From the NCBI GenBank assembly GCA_030524585.1, contig JAUNGJ010000004.1, forward strand, positions 1 to 64,000: DNA of 64,000 bases. Reading direction: 5' to 3'. The notes under the pieces are model-generated. The model did not search any database. It worked only from the letters and a program-made list of their open reading frames with translations, and was not told the DNA's origin. Shown one piece after another: positions 1 to 8,788 of the stretch. Each line of letters starts with the position of its first letter. Within the stretch, counting starts at the first letter, position 1. Both the position numbers and the translations under genes were made by a program. The DNA comes from Eubacteriales bacterium. Lineage in GTDB: Bacteria > Bacillota > Clostridia > Lachnospirales > Lachnospiraceae.

Positions 1-993
1 CTCTATGGTTCCCTCTTTTTCTGCAAGCACCTCTCTTTGCTGTTCTATAGCTTCCATCTTTGTCATAAGCTCTTCTTTCTGCGAATCCAGTGCCTCCTGC
101 ATATCATCAATCATCAACTGTACTGTATTTCTGTCTAATATCCTTAACTCCTCTGAAAAGATTCCCATAATCCACTCCATATTCCTGCACAACTTATAGA
201 TATCGTTGTACATTTCTTTAAACTCCGGATAACTTTCAATCAGCCGAACAATCGCTTTCGGTGAATCTTCGCTCAGGAAAGTCAGCCAGGCCGCCTCTTT
301 GTTATCAATTTTCATACCATTATTATGTATGATAGAATGAAATACGTCAAGAGGAATAAATATAAATTCCTGCAGCAAATCCATTTGAAGTCCGGTATCT
401 GACTGCTGTCGGAATCTATGAATATATGTGCCCGGATATGCTTTGAAATCGGCAGTGCTTTTTTCAAAAAACACAATTGTATATACCTGCTTAATGTCCG
501 CATAGCTGAATTTCTCATTCCGTCTGCTTTTCTCCCTTCGTACCCGCTTATACTGTCTCAACAGCAGATCTGCCGAATAACAGGCGCTCCTTTCCCCGGG
601 GAAGCGGTATCCCAGCTTCTGTGTCTCCACATTTGCAATACTGCCATCCTCCAGTTCCACAAGAATATCCATAATCAGAAGGGAGCTTTCATCCGCAATC
701 CGCGAATTATCATTCGGAAGAACCTTTAAAAGACGCACCCTGCGGCCTAAAATCGTGGAAAGCAGAGACTCGATACGTTCCGGTCTGGTCTCCGGATTCA
801 GAATCTCTTTAAAAAAAGCGTCATAAAGAATTTTCACTCCTTTTGCACCGGTACAAAAATCGACAAATTCCTTTCTTCTCTTCTCACTCCAGCTGTTATA
901 AAGAATCTGCAGCTCTCTGCTTGCCTGAATCTCTTCCATGACCTCTGTTCCAGTACGGATCATCGGAAAATATTGCTGCAATATACCCGTCAT
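1..993 (-). CDS. Rpn-family recombination-promoting nuclease / PD-(D/E)XK transposase-like protein, partial (3' end outside window)
   Basis: An open minus-strand frame runs without a stop from position 993 to the window edge, giving 331 visible residues. The start at 993 has AGGAGG eight bases upstream; a second ATG at 999 is too close to it. Near residues 55-62 it has LYDAFFKE, and further on MDILVELEDG (Asp about 109) followed by NVETQ (Glu 123, Gln 125). That spacing of D then ExQ is the PD-(D/E)XK nuclease core of the Rpn/PDDEXK transposase family. The segment KLGYRFPGERSACYSADLL after it is also typical of the family. The visible C-terminal end turns into a charged helix rich in Glu, Lys and Gln. 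Members of this family are DNA endonucleases linked to horizontally moving DNA in gut Firmicutes; a role here is inferred only. Family assignment is good, exact function unknown. Confidence 0.8.
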   Translation of the reverse strand, partial: MTGILQQYFPMIRTGTEVMEEIQASRELQILYNSWSEKRRKEFVDFCTGAKGVKILYDAFFKEILNPETRPERIESLLSTILGRRVRLLKVLPNDNSRIADESSLLIMDILVELEDGSIANVETQKLGYRFPGERSACYSADLLLRQYKRVRREKSRRNEKFSYADIKQVYTIVFFEKSTADFKAYPGTYIHRFRQQSDTGLQMDLLQEFIFIPLDVFHSIIHNNGMKIDNKEAAWLTFLSEDSPKAIVRLIESYPEFKEMYNDIYKLCRNMEWIMGIFSEELRILDRNTVQLMIDDMQEALDSQKEELMTKMEAIEQQREVLAEKEGTIE

Positions 994-1206
994 AAGCATG
1001 ACCTCCTTTGTGTAATCGAATGGTTTCTCTTCATAATCGGAATCATGCTTCGACAGAACGCCCCGAAAATGAGATGCCTTACGGCCAGATACTGCTTCCT
1101 CCGAAGATCTCGGATGAAGGATGCTTATATATTAACATAACTATTCATTTTATGTCAATATATTATTCAGGGCTTTCTATTTTTTATTTCTTCTTTACTG
1201 ATCTTG

Positions 1207-2091
1207 TTATGAGACTTCCAAAAGGTATCTGATTTGCTCAATGAATTTTTCCGCCGCCCTGCAGAAAGGCTGCTGCCGTTTCCATGCAATCACGCTGGTT
1301 GCCGAAAGCTCCGGCGACAACGGGCGGTATGTAATCTTTTTTTGATCCAGAAAGGGCACTCCTCCTTCGATCACCAGCGAATATCCCAATCCCTTTTCCA
1401 CCATAACTGCGCTGTTGGTACTGAGATTACTGGTAAACACGACATTCAGGTTCTCATATTTATCACCGAACCAGCTTGCCACCTCACTCTGCACGCCTAA
1501 TCTCCGCGGCAGCATTAACGGAAGCTTCTCAAGATCGGAAGCAGTCACAGCTTCCAACGCGGCCAGTGCATCGTCCGGTTTCATCAGTACGATCCACCGC
1601 TCTTTTATACCCAGACGAATAAACTCATACTTCTCCATATCAACCGGCTCCAGCAGCAGGCCGATATCCACCAGTCCTTTATCCATCTGTTCTATCACAT
1701 AGTCGGCTGTTGCCGTATAGAGATCAAAGCGTACGCGTGGGTATTTTGCATGAAATGCATCGCAAAGCCCGGCCAGCGTCTGCACGGCGGCAAGCTCTCC
1801 GCAGCCGATGGTTATGGTTCCTTCTATCTGTTCTTCAGACAGCGCCAGCTCCTGCTCTGTCTTATTCACCAATTCCAGAATCTCTTCCGCACGTCGGCGG
1901 AGTAAAATTCCCTCATTGGTTAATGTAATTTTTCTGGCGCCGCGATGAAACAGTCTGACGCCTGCCTCCTCCTCCAACTGTGTCAACTGGCGGCTGAGCG
2001 TTGGCTGTGTAATGTGCAGCACTTCCGCTGCTTTTGTAATATTTTCTTCACGGGCCACCGCAAGAAAATAGCGAAGAACTCTAATTTCCAT
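1207..2091 (-). CDS. LysR-family transcriptional regulator
   Basis: A 294-residue LysR-type regulator. The N-terminal winged helix-turn-helix is clear: MEIRVLRYFLAVAREE, then ITKAAEVLHITQPTLSRQL at residues 18-36, then the EEEAGVRLFHR wing. The rest matches the periplasmic-binding-protein-like effector domain. The frame extends to position 2115, but AGGAGG lies seven bases before the ATG at 2091 (and four before a tandem ATG at 2094), so I take 2091. It is followed by no obvious target on the same strand. The ABC operon at 2150-5478 on its upstream side is read in the same direction, so the regulator may be the last gene of that run or independent. Effector unknown. Confidence 0.88.
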   Translation of the reverse strand: MEIRVLRYFLAVAREENITKAAEVLHITQPTLSRQLTQLEEEAGVRLFHRGARKITLTNEGILLRRRAEEILELVNKTEQELALSEEQIEGTITIGCGELAAVQTLAGLCDAFHAKYPRVRFDLYTATADYVIEQMDKGLVDIGLLLEPVDMEKYEFIRLGIKERWIVLMKPDDALAALEAVTASDLEKLPLMLPRRLGVQSEVASWFGDKYENLNVVFTSNLSTNSAVMVEKGLGYSLVIEGGVPFLDQKKITYRPLSPELSATSVIAWKRQQPFCRAAEKFIEQIRYLLEVS

Positions 2092-2149
2092 CATAATACC
2101 TCCTGCTGATATCACTTATTATAAAGGATTCAGCAGGAGAACACAATTT

Positions 2150-3658
2150 TTATAATGGAAGATCCTTCTTTGTAAAGATCAGGCATCCGGCTGTATAAAG
2201 CACAACTGCAATTCCAGCCAACACTCCCAGACCAACGCCAAAATCTCCTAATGCAAGAATCTCCTGAGTATCAAACAGCGTTGTCAGCGTAATATATTTC
2301 AGATTCTCCAGATTTTCGCTCATTTCCACAATGATACTGATAATGAAGAATGCGAAAGGAAGGCCGCCGCCAATTGTCATGGCATTTTTATTACGGTTAA
2401 ACAGACAGCTTGCAAAAAATCCAATGGCGCTGAATGCGAGGATCAGGAGACAGCAGCCAACATTAAGCCACAGATATACCTCCATATCAAAGTCTACACT
2501 GTAATCTTCATTTAAAGCAGACATTGCCATAGATTCATTTACCATTGCTGTAAGTGTTTCTTCGCTCAGACCCGTAGAACGAACGGCTGCTGCCATAGCG
2601 TCCTTATCTTTCATCCACAGCATATTATCTGCCAGAGTAACGGTATCTGTATGTAATTCCTTTGCTGCCGCCTCCATGGCATTTTTGAACATTAACTCCA
2701 TGTCAGCTTCTTCTCCTGGCGCCTGCTGCGTCTCAGAATCCTCTGTCTCCTGAACCACAGCCTCTCCTTCCATCTCCGTACCAGCCGGTTCCTGAGCCGC
2801 CGGTTCTGCCTCTTTATCCAGATTCTCCATAATAAACGCTTTATATTCTGTAGCAGTCATGTCCATATATGCTGCTCCCTTTTTCAAAGCATCGTCACAA
2901 TCCAGCATCAGCGACGGATCTGCTTCCAGCTCCTGCCAGGTAATTTCGATGTCATCTTTATCCATATCATCATCGTCTTCATAAAGATCTTCTCTCATAT
3001 CTGTCAGTTCTTCTGCTGCCGCCTTATAGCTTTTTCTCAGCATCGCCTTATCCAAATAAAGGGAATAGCTGTCCACATCCATTTCCCTTGCGTCAGCGCC
3101 CGCCTTCAAAGCATTCTCATCTTCTTTAATTACATACAGATGATCCCTTACATAACTCTCCTTACGATTCAGAGCATCCGCCGCATCTTTCACATCATCT
3201 GTGATAACGGTATCACTGACACAGTGCTGGAACAACTCTGCCGCGCCGATTCCCACTCCGGCCTGAATAACAAACATAAGTATTACTGAACCGATCATAA
3301 AGATCATTTTTGTGATAACCACACTGCTTCTTCTCACCGGAGTCGACAGTGTATAGGCCATTGAGCCACTGTCCACCTCATCTACCACCAGATTTGTGGA
3401 TGTAATAATGACATACACCATCCCCAACAGTACTGCAATCATTTTATAGTAACTCTCCAGGCTCCCCAAAAAGCTGGTAAAATTCTTTGCCGCATCCGCA
3501 AAAGCAGTGCCTTCTACTGCATTTGCCACTGCCCCGAACGCTCCTGCATCAAAGCTCCAGGTACAGATAGACAGAATCAGACACATGACAAAGGTGAATA
3601 TGGCCCATATCTTTCCATGACTTCTAATACACTGTTTAAATATAGGTTTACTGAACAT
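2150..3658 (-). CDS. ABC-2 type transporter permease with a large acidic extracytoplasmic insert
   Basis: A 502-residue membrane protein and the only permease of the three-gene ABC operon. Predicted helices lie at about 17-38, 72-92 and 113-137, then at about 410-435, 440-460 and 475-497. Between the third and fourth helix is a soluble segment of roughly 260 residues, very rich in Asp and Glu (for instance LYEDDDDMDKDDIEITW and a Glu/Pro/Ala-rich stretch). With a cytoplasmic N-terminus this insert would face outside. Start has AAGGAGG nine bases upstream; the gene overlaps the stop of the ATPase upstream by 11 bases, so translation is coupled. The family exports lipids, peptides or antibiotics; substrate not deducible. 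The insert is unusual for an ABC-2 permease, which is commonly 250-400 residues. Confidence 0.85.
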   Translation of the reverse strand: MFSKPIFKQCIRSHGKIWAIFTFVMCLILSICTWSFDAGAFGAVANAVEGTAFADAAKNFTSFLGSLESYYKMIAVLLGMVYVIITSTNLVVDEVDSGSMAYTLSTPVRRSSVVITKMIFMIGSVILMFVIQAGVGIGAAELFQHCVSDTVITDDVKDAADALNRKESYVRDHLYVIKEDENALKAGADAREMDVDSYSLYLDKAMLRKSYKAAAEELTDMREDLYEDDDDMDKDDIEITWQELEADPSLMLDCDDALKKGAAYMDMTATEYKAFIMENLDKEAEPAAQEPAGTEMEGEAVVQETEDSETQQAPGEEADMELMFKNAMEAAAKELHTDTVTLADNMLWMKDKDAMAAAVRSTGLSEETLTAMVNESMAMSALNEDYSVDFDMEVYLWLNVGCCLLILAFSAIGFFASCLFNRNKNAMTIGGGLPFAFFIISIIVEMSENLENLKYITLTTLFDTQEILALGDFGVGLGVLAGIAVVLYTAGCLIFTKKDLPL

Positions 3659-4553
3659 TATTCTTTGCCTCCTTAAATATATTGTGAAAATATTCCTCCA
3701 GTGAATGCTTTACCTCTTTAAAAAACAGAACGTTGCAGCCCTTCAGATCCTGCATTAGCTTCCCGATCTGCGCATCATTTACATCAATAGTAACCTGCAA
3801 TTGTTCTGGCTTATTACAGGCAGCCTGATAATGAAATTCCATAAATTTCCGGTAGCTTTCCCCATCCTTAAACTCGATTTTATAGGTTTTATTCTCATTG
3901 TGCCGGATGTCATTCATGGAAGTGACTGCAACCAGCCTGCCATCCTTAATCATCGCCACTCTGTCGCAGGTCACTTCGATTTCCTCAAAAATATGGCTGG
4001 ACATAAAAATCGTATGGCCCTGTGCCTTCTGTTCTTTAATCAGGTCAATAAAATGGTCTCTCATTAAAGGGTCTAAGCCCGTAGTCGGTTCATCCAGTAT
4101 TAAAATATCAGGACTTTTCATAAATGCAGCCGCAATTGCCGTTTTTTGCTTCATCCCTTTACTCATCCGTTTTAGAGGTGCAGTCGCGTCAAGCTGCAGC
4201 TTATCACATATGTATTTACAGTATTCCATGTCCCTGCTGCCCTGCATTTCCAATTGTCTTTTTAGAAAAACTGCTCCGGTTTCCGCGTCCGGAAAAGCAA
4301 TTTCCCCGGGAATATATCCTACCAGCCGCTTAATTTTTGCCGCCTCGCTCCAGCAATCCATTCCACGGATCCTCGCCCGTCCGGATTCCGGATTGAGAAA
4401 GCCCATTAAATGGCGGATGGTTGTTGTTTTCCCTGCCCCGTTTATTCCCACAAAGCCAAAGGTCTCTCCCTCTTCTACAGACAGTGTCAGATCAAAGATA
4501 CCATGTCCCTGCCCGTAATCCTTTGTAAGTCCATTGATATCAATACAAGCCAT
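3648..4553 (-). CDS. ABC transporter ATP-binding protein (second of two)
   Basis: A 301-residue ABC-2 type ATPase. Walker A is GINGAGKTTT near residue 36-45; the signature is LKRMSKGMKQKTAIAAAFM and Walker B is ILILDEPTTGLDPL, followed by the switch histidine in SSHIFEE. The signature has KGMKQK, a degenerate form seen in this subfamily. The C-terminal 80 residues are the usual accessory domain. It starts 14 bases before the stop of the preceding ATPase gene and ends inside the permease start, so all three genes are one transcript. It is clearly paralogous to the neighbour at 4540-5478 (same length, same ordering of motifs, same RHNE(D/N)K segment), suggesting tandem duplication and perhaps a heterodimeric ATPase. 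Confidence 0.93.
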   Translation of the reverse strand: MACIDINGLTKDYGQGHGIFDLTLSVEEGETFGFVGINGAGKTTTIRHLMGFLNPESGRARIRGMDCWSEAAKIKRLVGYIPGEIAFPDAETGAVFLKRQLEMQGSRDMEYCKYICDKLQLDATAPLKRMSKGMKQKTAIAAAFMKSPDILILDEPTTGLDPLMRDHFIDLIKEQKAQGHTIFMSSHIFEEIEVTCDRVAMIKDGRLVAVTSMNDIRHNENKTYKIEFKDGESYRKFMEFHYQAACNKPEQLQVTIDVNDAQIGKLMQDLKGCNVLFFKEVKHSLEEYFHNIFKEAKNNVQ

Positions 4554-5478
4554 ACAGCATCCCTTCCTTTCCTTCCTCTACGGATTTTTTCCGGTCATAG
4601 AAATTCATGAAATAATCCTCCAGAGTAAACTTGATCTCAGAAATGAATTTCAAACGATAGCAGCTCATTTCATCAAAAAACTGATGAATATTCTCATCCT
4701 TTATCATCACCTTTACCTGATTCTGACCCGGCCTTTTTGCGTTCAGCTTCAAACTGGTACTGCAAACAAATTTCTGATATTCCATTTCATTGTCAAATTC
4801 TACTTTAAACACCTTATCTTCATTGTGACGCAAAGTATCTGCTACAATCGTTGATACCAGAATTCCATCCTTAATAATCGCAATCCTGTCACAGGTTGCG
4901 TCCACCTCGCTGAAAATATGGCTGGACAAAAGAATCGTACGGCCTCTTTCTTTTTCCTCCAGAATAAATTCGATGAACCGCTCCTGCATGATAGGATCTA
5001 ATCCGCTGGTCGGTTCATCCAGAACCAGTATCTCCGGATCATGCATAAATGCCGTTACGATTGCCAGCTTACGCTTCATGCCCAGGCTCATTCTTTTCAA
5101 ATCGCCGTCTGGCTCCAACTCAAATTTTTTTAGCAGATAATTAGTCATACGGCGGTCTGACAATCCTCTCAGATTTGCCATATGATCAATAAACTGACTT
5201 CCCGTCATGTTCACCGGAAAAGCAATTTCTCCCGGCAGATAACCAAGCTGCCTCTGTATGGGAGCCGAATACTTCCAGCTCTCCTTTCCCTGCACGGTGA
5301 TCATTCCTTCCTGTGGTTTTGAAAATCCCATAATATGTCGGATCGTAGTTGTCTTCCCGGCTCCATTTGGCCCTAAGAAACCAAAAACTTCTCCCTGCTC
5401 TACCCCAAAAGATACGTCAAAAACGCCACGGCCAAATCCGTAATCCTTTGTCAGATGATCTACTTGAATCATTTGCAT
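4540..5478 (-). CDS. ABC transporter ATP-binding protein (first of two, operon-leading)
   Basis: A 312-residue ABC-2 type ATPase, first gene of the operon. Walker A is GPNGAGKTTT, signature LKRMSLGMKRKLAIVTAFM, Walker B ILVLDEPTSGLDP, with the H-loop in LSSHIFSE. The ATG at 5478 is preceded by GGAGAGG at seven bases. A second in-frame ATG lies two codons later. The gene is divergent from the TetR regulator starting at 5732, and a textbook promoter with an inverted repeat sits between them. The likely role is energising the single permease at 2150-3658 together with the second ATPase, for export of a toxic or signalling compound. Confidence 0.93.
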   Translation of the reverse strand: MQMIQVDHLTKDYGFGRGVFDVSFGVEQGEVFGFLGPNGAGKTTTIRHIMGFSKPQEGMITVQGKESWKYSAPIQRQLGYLPGEIAFPVNMTGSQFIDHMANLRGLSDRRMTNYLLKKFELEPDGDLKRMSLGMKRKLAIVTAFMHDPEILVLDEPTSGLDPIMQERFIEFILEEKERGRTILLSSHIFSEVDATCDRIAIIKDGILVSTIVADTLRHNEDKVFKVEFDNEMEYQKFVCSTSLKLNAKRPGQNQVKVMIKDENIHQFFDEMSCYRLKFISEIKFTLEDYFMNFYDRKKSVEEGKEGMLYGLY

Positions 5479-5551
5479 GAGTCATCCTCTCCTTTAATTT
5501 ATTTCCGACATCAGCACTGATAACTGCCTTCTTCCTTATCGGATGTGCCTC

Positions 5552-5580
5552 ATTATAAGTGTGCAAATTTTGCGATTCAA
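5552..5580 (-). promoter_or_regulatory. Promoter of the ABC exporter operon with a TetR-operator-like inverted repeat in its spacer
   Basis: On the minus strand TTGAAT (5575-5580) and TATAAT (5552-5557) are separated by exactly 17 bases. The spacer holds the inverted repeat GCAAA-A-TTTGC (5563-5573 in plus coordinates). A repressor bound there would block polymerase directly. The TetR-family gene starts about 150 bases away in the opposite direction, which makes it the natural candidate. Promoter match is seen; operator function is inferred. Confidence 0.65.
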
Positions 5581-5731
5581 CCATCATTTTAAACATAGTG
5601 TTGGATTTTTGTTTTATTTATAAATGGTTTACAAAGATAATTTTTATTTTATATATTTTAATTTGAATCCGACACCATGTTGTGTTATTATTCTTTTAGT
5701 TATAGCGAAAGCCTGCAAAAAGGAGGTATCA

Positions 5732-6304
5732 ATGGCAAGATATACAAATGCATCACAAAAGACAAAAACCAGACTCCGGGAAACCTTCTGGCTGCTTTAC
5801 CAGGAAAAGCCGCTTGAAAAAATAACTGTCCGGGAAATTATAGAAAAAGCACAGTATAACCGCAGTACCTTTTACGAATATTATCCGGATATTAACGCCG
5901 TACTGGAAGAAATTGAGGAAGAATTATTTGACAGTCTGTTTGGAAATAAAAATCAACTGATTTTAGATTACACACTCTCTTTGGATGAATTAATCTATGA
6001 GATTGCTCAGAATTACAGGAAACATCAGAAATATCTTAAAGTCCTTCTTGGGAAAAATGGAGATCCTCTGTTCTTTGACAAGATCAAAGAACATCTGAAA
6101 TCATTAATGCGCCCGTTAGTCAGCTCCGGTGATACTATTTCGGGCAAAAATCTGGAGTATTTTTTAGAATACCTGACGAATGGCCTGATCGGTATGCTCA
6201 TGTACTGGCAGCAAAAGAATCGAGGTCAATCCATCGAAGATTTTCTGCAGACCTGCCGGGAAGTTATTATGCCGGAGCGCTATTTTCCCATACGCGTCAC
6301 ATAA
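5732..6304 (+). CDS. TetR/AcrR-family transcriptional regulator
   Basis: A 190-residue regulator. The frame stays open back to an ATG at 5624, but AGGAGG at 5721-5726 places the start at 5732 (MARYTNAS). The N-terminal HTH is visible: LRETFWLLYQEKPLEKITV, then EIIEKAQYNRSTFYEYYPD at about residues 33-51, the normal TetR recognition helix. The C-terminal half resembles the helical ligand/dimer domain of the TetR_C_7/AcrR type (LTNGLIGMLMYWQ). It is divergent from the ABC exporter operon and probably represses it. It is also read in the same direction as the GH30 gene 66 bases downstream, which may or may not be cotranscribed. Confidence 0.88.
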   Translation: MARYTNASQKTKTRLRETFWLLYQEKPLEKITVREIIEKAQYNRSTFYEYYPDINAVLEEIEEELFDSLFGNKNQLILDYTLSLDELIYEIAQNYRKHQKYLKVLLGKNGDPLFFDKIKEHLKSLMRPLVSSGDTISGKNLEYFLEYLTNGLIGMLMYWQQKNRGQSIEDFLQTCREVIMPERYFPIRVT

Positions 6305-6370
6305 TCCTGTGCCACATGAGGGAATCCCGGAACGCAGTAGTCAAAAAACATAAAAAGGAGAATTTTTATT

Positions 6371-7720
6371 ATGAGAGGAAATATCTTTCACACCATATAC
6401 CGTAACCATAAACGAAACACGAAAGAAGAAACTTTTACATTTCATACCGATTATGAAGTGGAGCGTCCGCTGATCAACGTTTACCCCCAGGTAACCTACC
6501 AGACCCTGCGGGGTTTTGGCGGAATGTTCACAGAAGCCGCTGCCTATTGTATTCAAAATGCAGGAGGTCATAATGGAGAGCGGATTCTTCAGGATCTATT
6601 CGGCGATGACGGTCTTCGCTACAATTGCGGGCGTGTTCATCTGGATAGCTGCGATGCATCACTTTCCAATTATTCTGCCATGGATGACCCTGACGATACA
6701 AATCTTGATACATTTTCCCTGAAAAGAGATGAAAAATATCTGATTCCCATGATAAAGAAAGCTCAGGAATTTTCCGGACAGCCCTTAACCCTTATGATAT
6801 CTCCCTGGTCTCCGCCGGCATTTATGAAAACAAATGGCGAAAAGAACCATGGCGGACAGTTGAAACCGGAATATTACGGATTATGGGCTAAATATATCTG
6901 CCGGTTCATCAAAGAATATGAAAAACATGGGATACGTTTCTCTATGATCAGCCTTCAGAATGAACCAAATGCTGCCCAGGAATGGGATTCCTGTCAGTTC
7001 TCTGCCGCCGAAGAACGAGAGTATCTCCGCAAATACCTCATTCCGGAGCTTAAGGCCCAGGAATTGGACTATCTGGATGTCTTAATCTGGGATCACAATA
7101 AAGAACGGGCGCTTGAACATGCCCTGGAGACTCTCATCGATTCGGAAATGAAGGAAAATATCGCAGGTGTTGCCTTTCACTGGTACAGCGGCGATCATTT
7201 TGAACAATTGTCAATGATAGGGAAGCTCTTCCCTGATAAACGTCTGGTCTTCTCAGAGGGCTGCGTGGAATACAGCCGGTTCGGCAAGGATGACCATCTT
7301 GCCCATGCCCGTATGTACGCTCATGATATGATCGGCAATCTTAATCACGGAGCCGACTGCCTCATACATTGGAGTATGATCTTTGACCAGAACGGAGGCC
7401 CAAACCATGTGAATAATCTCTGTGAAGCAATCATTATGTGTGATACTGAAAAGAAAACCTACACCAAAACACTGCCCTACTATTATATCTCCCATTTCAG
7501 CCGCTATATTAAGCCGGGAGCTGTGCGGATCGGCTATTCCAAGTTCGATGAAAGTCTGGATGTAACAGCATTCCTAAATCCGGACGGCGAACGGGTTCTT
7601 GTCATCCTCAATAAGACAGATCGGGAAATTCCCTTTATTCTCCGTGAGGGAAATGAAATAGCCAAGCTGCAAATGTATCCGGACAGCATTGCCACTCTAT
7701 GCTATAAAAACAATTCATAA
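6371..7720 (+). CDS. Glycoside hydrolase family 30 (O-glycosyl hydrolase)
   Basis: A 449-residue cytoplasmic glycosidase without a signal peptide. The (beta/alpha)8 barrel motifs of clan A are present: GGMFTEAAAY near residue 50, MISPWSPPAFMKTNG, the acid/base in SLQNEPNAAQ (Glu about 199), and the nucleophile in LVFSEGCVEY (Glu about 296). The C-terminal 70 residues form the small beta-domain that GH30 enzymes carry. Known GH30 activities include beta-glucosylceramidase, beta-1,6-glucanase, beta-xylosidase and xylanase; the motif pattern does not decide between them, but lack of export suggests action on imported oligosaccharides or glycosides. GGAG precedes the ATG. It ends four bases from the convergent LysR gene, with no room for a terminator. 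Confidence 0.9.
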   Translation: MRGNIFHTIYRNHKRNTKEETFTFHTDYEVERPLINVYPQVTYQTLRGFGGMFTEAAAYCIQNAGGHNGERILQDLFGDDGLRYNCGRVHLDSCDASLSNYSAMDDPDDTNLDTFSLKRDEKYLIPMIKKAQEFSGQPLTLMISPWSPPAFMKTNGEKNHGGQLKPEYYGLWAKYICRFIKEYEKHGIRFSMISLQNEPNAAQEWDSCQFSAAEEREYLRKYLIPELKAQELDYLDVLIWDHNKERALEHALETLIDSEMKENIAGVAFHWYSGDHFEQLSMIGKLFPDKRLVFSEGCVEYSRFGKDDHLAHARMYAHDMIGNLNHGADCLIHWSMIFDQNGGPNHVNNLCEAIIMCDTEKKTYTKTLPYYYISHFSRYIKPGAVRIGYSKFDESLDVTAFLNPDGERVLVILNKTDREIPFILREGNEIAKLQMYPDSIATLCYKNNS

Positions 7721-7724
7721 GCTA

Positions 7725-8624
7725 TTATATTATTTCTTTTGAATATTCCATGATCATGCGCTCCAGCTCTTTAGCCGCCACGCTTAAGGGCTGGTCGGCG
7801 CGTTTGATATAGCAGATGGAACGTACCGGAAATTCTTCTATCATATCCAGCCGGAATACATTGCGGCAGTCTTCATCCCTCAGGAAATCCTCCGGTACAA
7901 ATCCGATTCCCAGATTATTTTTTACCATCGGCAGAATCTGATCTGCCGTTGCCACCTCAATGTCAGGAGCAAAGCTCAGACCATATTTTGCAAACCATTT
8001 ACGGTAGAAATCATAAGTCGTTGTATGCACATCCAGAGAGATAATAGAATGCTCTGATAATTCCTGCAGGGAAACCGGTTTTTCTTTCAGCCGGGAAAAT
8101 ACGGCTCCGCAAACTGCAACTTCCCGGTATTCCCTGACATTTTGCACTTTCAGGGATTTTACGTCTCCGGTAGGCGTTGTGACCACAGCCAGATCTGCCA
8201 GACCATTTCTCAAAGCAGAAACCGGCTGTGGAGTAGGCTGATTGGTTATATGCAGACGCACCCCCGGATATAATCTGTGAAACTCATTCAATACAGGTAA
8301 AAGAAAGCATCTGAGCGCAACTTCACTCGCGCCAATGGATATGACTCCGCTTCGCAGTCCCCGGTCCATAGAAAGCAGTTCCTCTCCCATCTCAATCTGT
8401 TCCACCGCAATTCGAATATGAGCGTATAATTTTTCCCCTTCGGGGGTCAGCTTCACTCCCCGATTGGAACGGATAAACAGCGTACAGCCCAGGTCACTTT
8501 CTAAATTCTTAATCGTGCGGGTTACATTCGGCTGATTATTCATCAGCGCAGCAGCGGCCTGCGTAAAATTCCGGTATTTTGCAACATAATAGAAAAAACG
8601 ATAGTATTCATAATTTATTTTCAT
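7725..8624 (-). CDS. LysR-family transcriptional regulator
   Basis: A 299-residue LysR regulator. HTH: MKINYEYYRFFYYVAKYRN, FTQAAAALMNNQPNVTRTI at about residues 20-38, then LGCTLFIRSNRGVKLT. The effector domain follows (LHITNQPTPQPVSAL; IISLDVHTTTYDF). A longer frame reaches 8645, but GAGG eight bases before the ATG at 8624 favours the shorter form. The gene is divergent from the MATE transporter at 8789; LysR proteins usually control the adjacent divergent gene, so regulation of that efflux pump is the natural inference. It converges on the GH30 gene. Confidence 0.88.
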   Translation of the reverse strand: MKINYEYYRFFYYVAKYRNFTQAAAALMNNQPNVTRTIKNLESDLGCTLFIRSNRGVKLTPEGEKLYAHIRIAVEQIEMGEELLSMDRGLRSGVISIGASEVALRCFLLPVLNEFHRLYPGVRLHITNQPTPQPVSALRNGLADLAVVTTPTGDVKSLKVQNVREYREVAVCGAVFSRLKEKPVSLQELSEHSIISLDVHTTTYDFYRKWFAKYGLSFAPDIEVATADQILPMVKNNLGIGFVPEDFLRDEDCRNVFRLDMIEEFPVRSICYIKRADQPLSVAAKELERMIMEYSKEII

Positions 8625-8653
8625 AGTCTGTGCCTCGCTTATCATATCATATA

Positions 8654-8670
8654 GATATTATAACAATATC
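8654..8670. promoter_or_regulatory. Candidate LysR binding site between lysR and the MATE gene
   Basis: The 17-base inverted repeat GATATT-ATAAC-AATATC sits in the 164-base gap between the divergent LysR and MATE genes. Size and placement fit a LysR-type T-N11-A box. For the MATE gene, TTCACA and TATAAT with an 18-base gap are visible just downstream of it. Position is the only support for function. Confidence 0.4.
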
Positions 8671-8788
8671 AAACATACATTTCACATATTGCCAATAAAG
8701 CTATTATAATATAATTATTGCCGTGTGACAATGACCATCAACGGCCAAACACAGACGATAATTCAAGAGATTCAGGAGAAAAGAGACA

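Noticed and set aside
3898..4518. Long plus-strand open frame of 206 codons across the ABC ATPase gene.
   Set aside because: It is antisense to a gene with all ABC motifs and has no family resemblance or ribosome site.
7720..7725. Terminator between GH30 and the convergent LysR gene.
   Set aside because: Only four bases separate the stops and no hairpin with a T run is visible.
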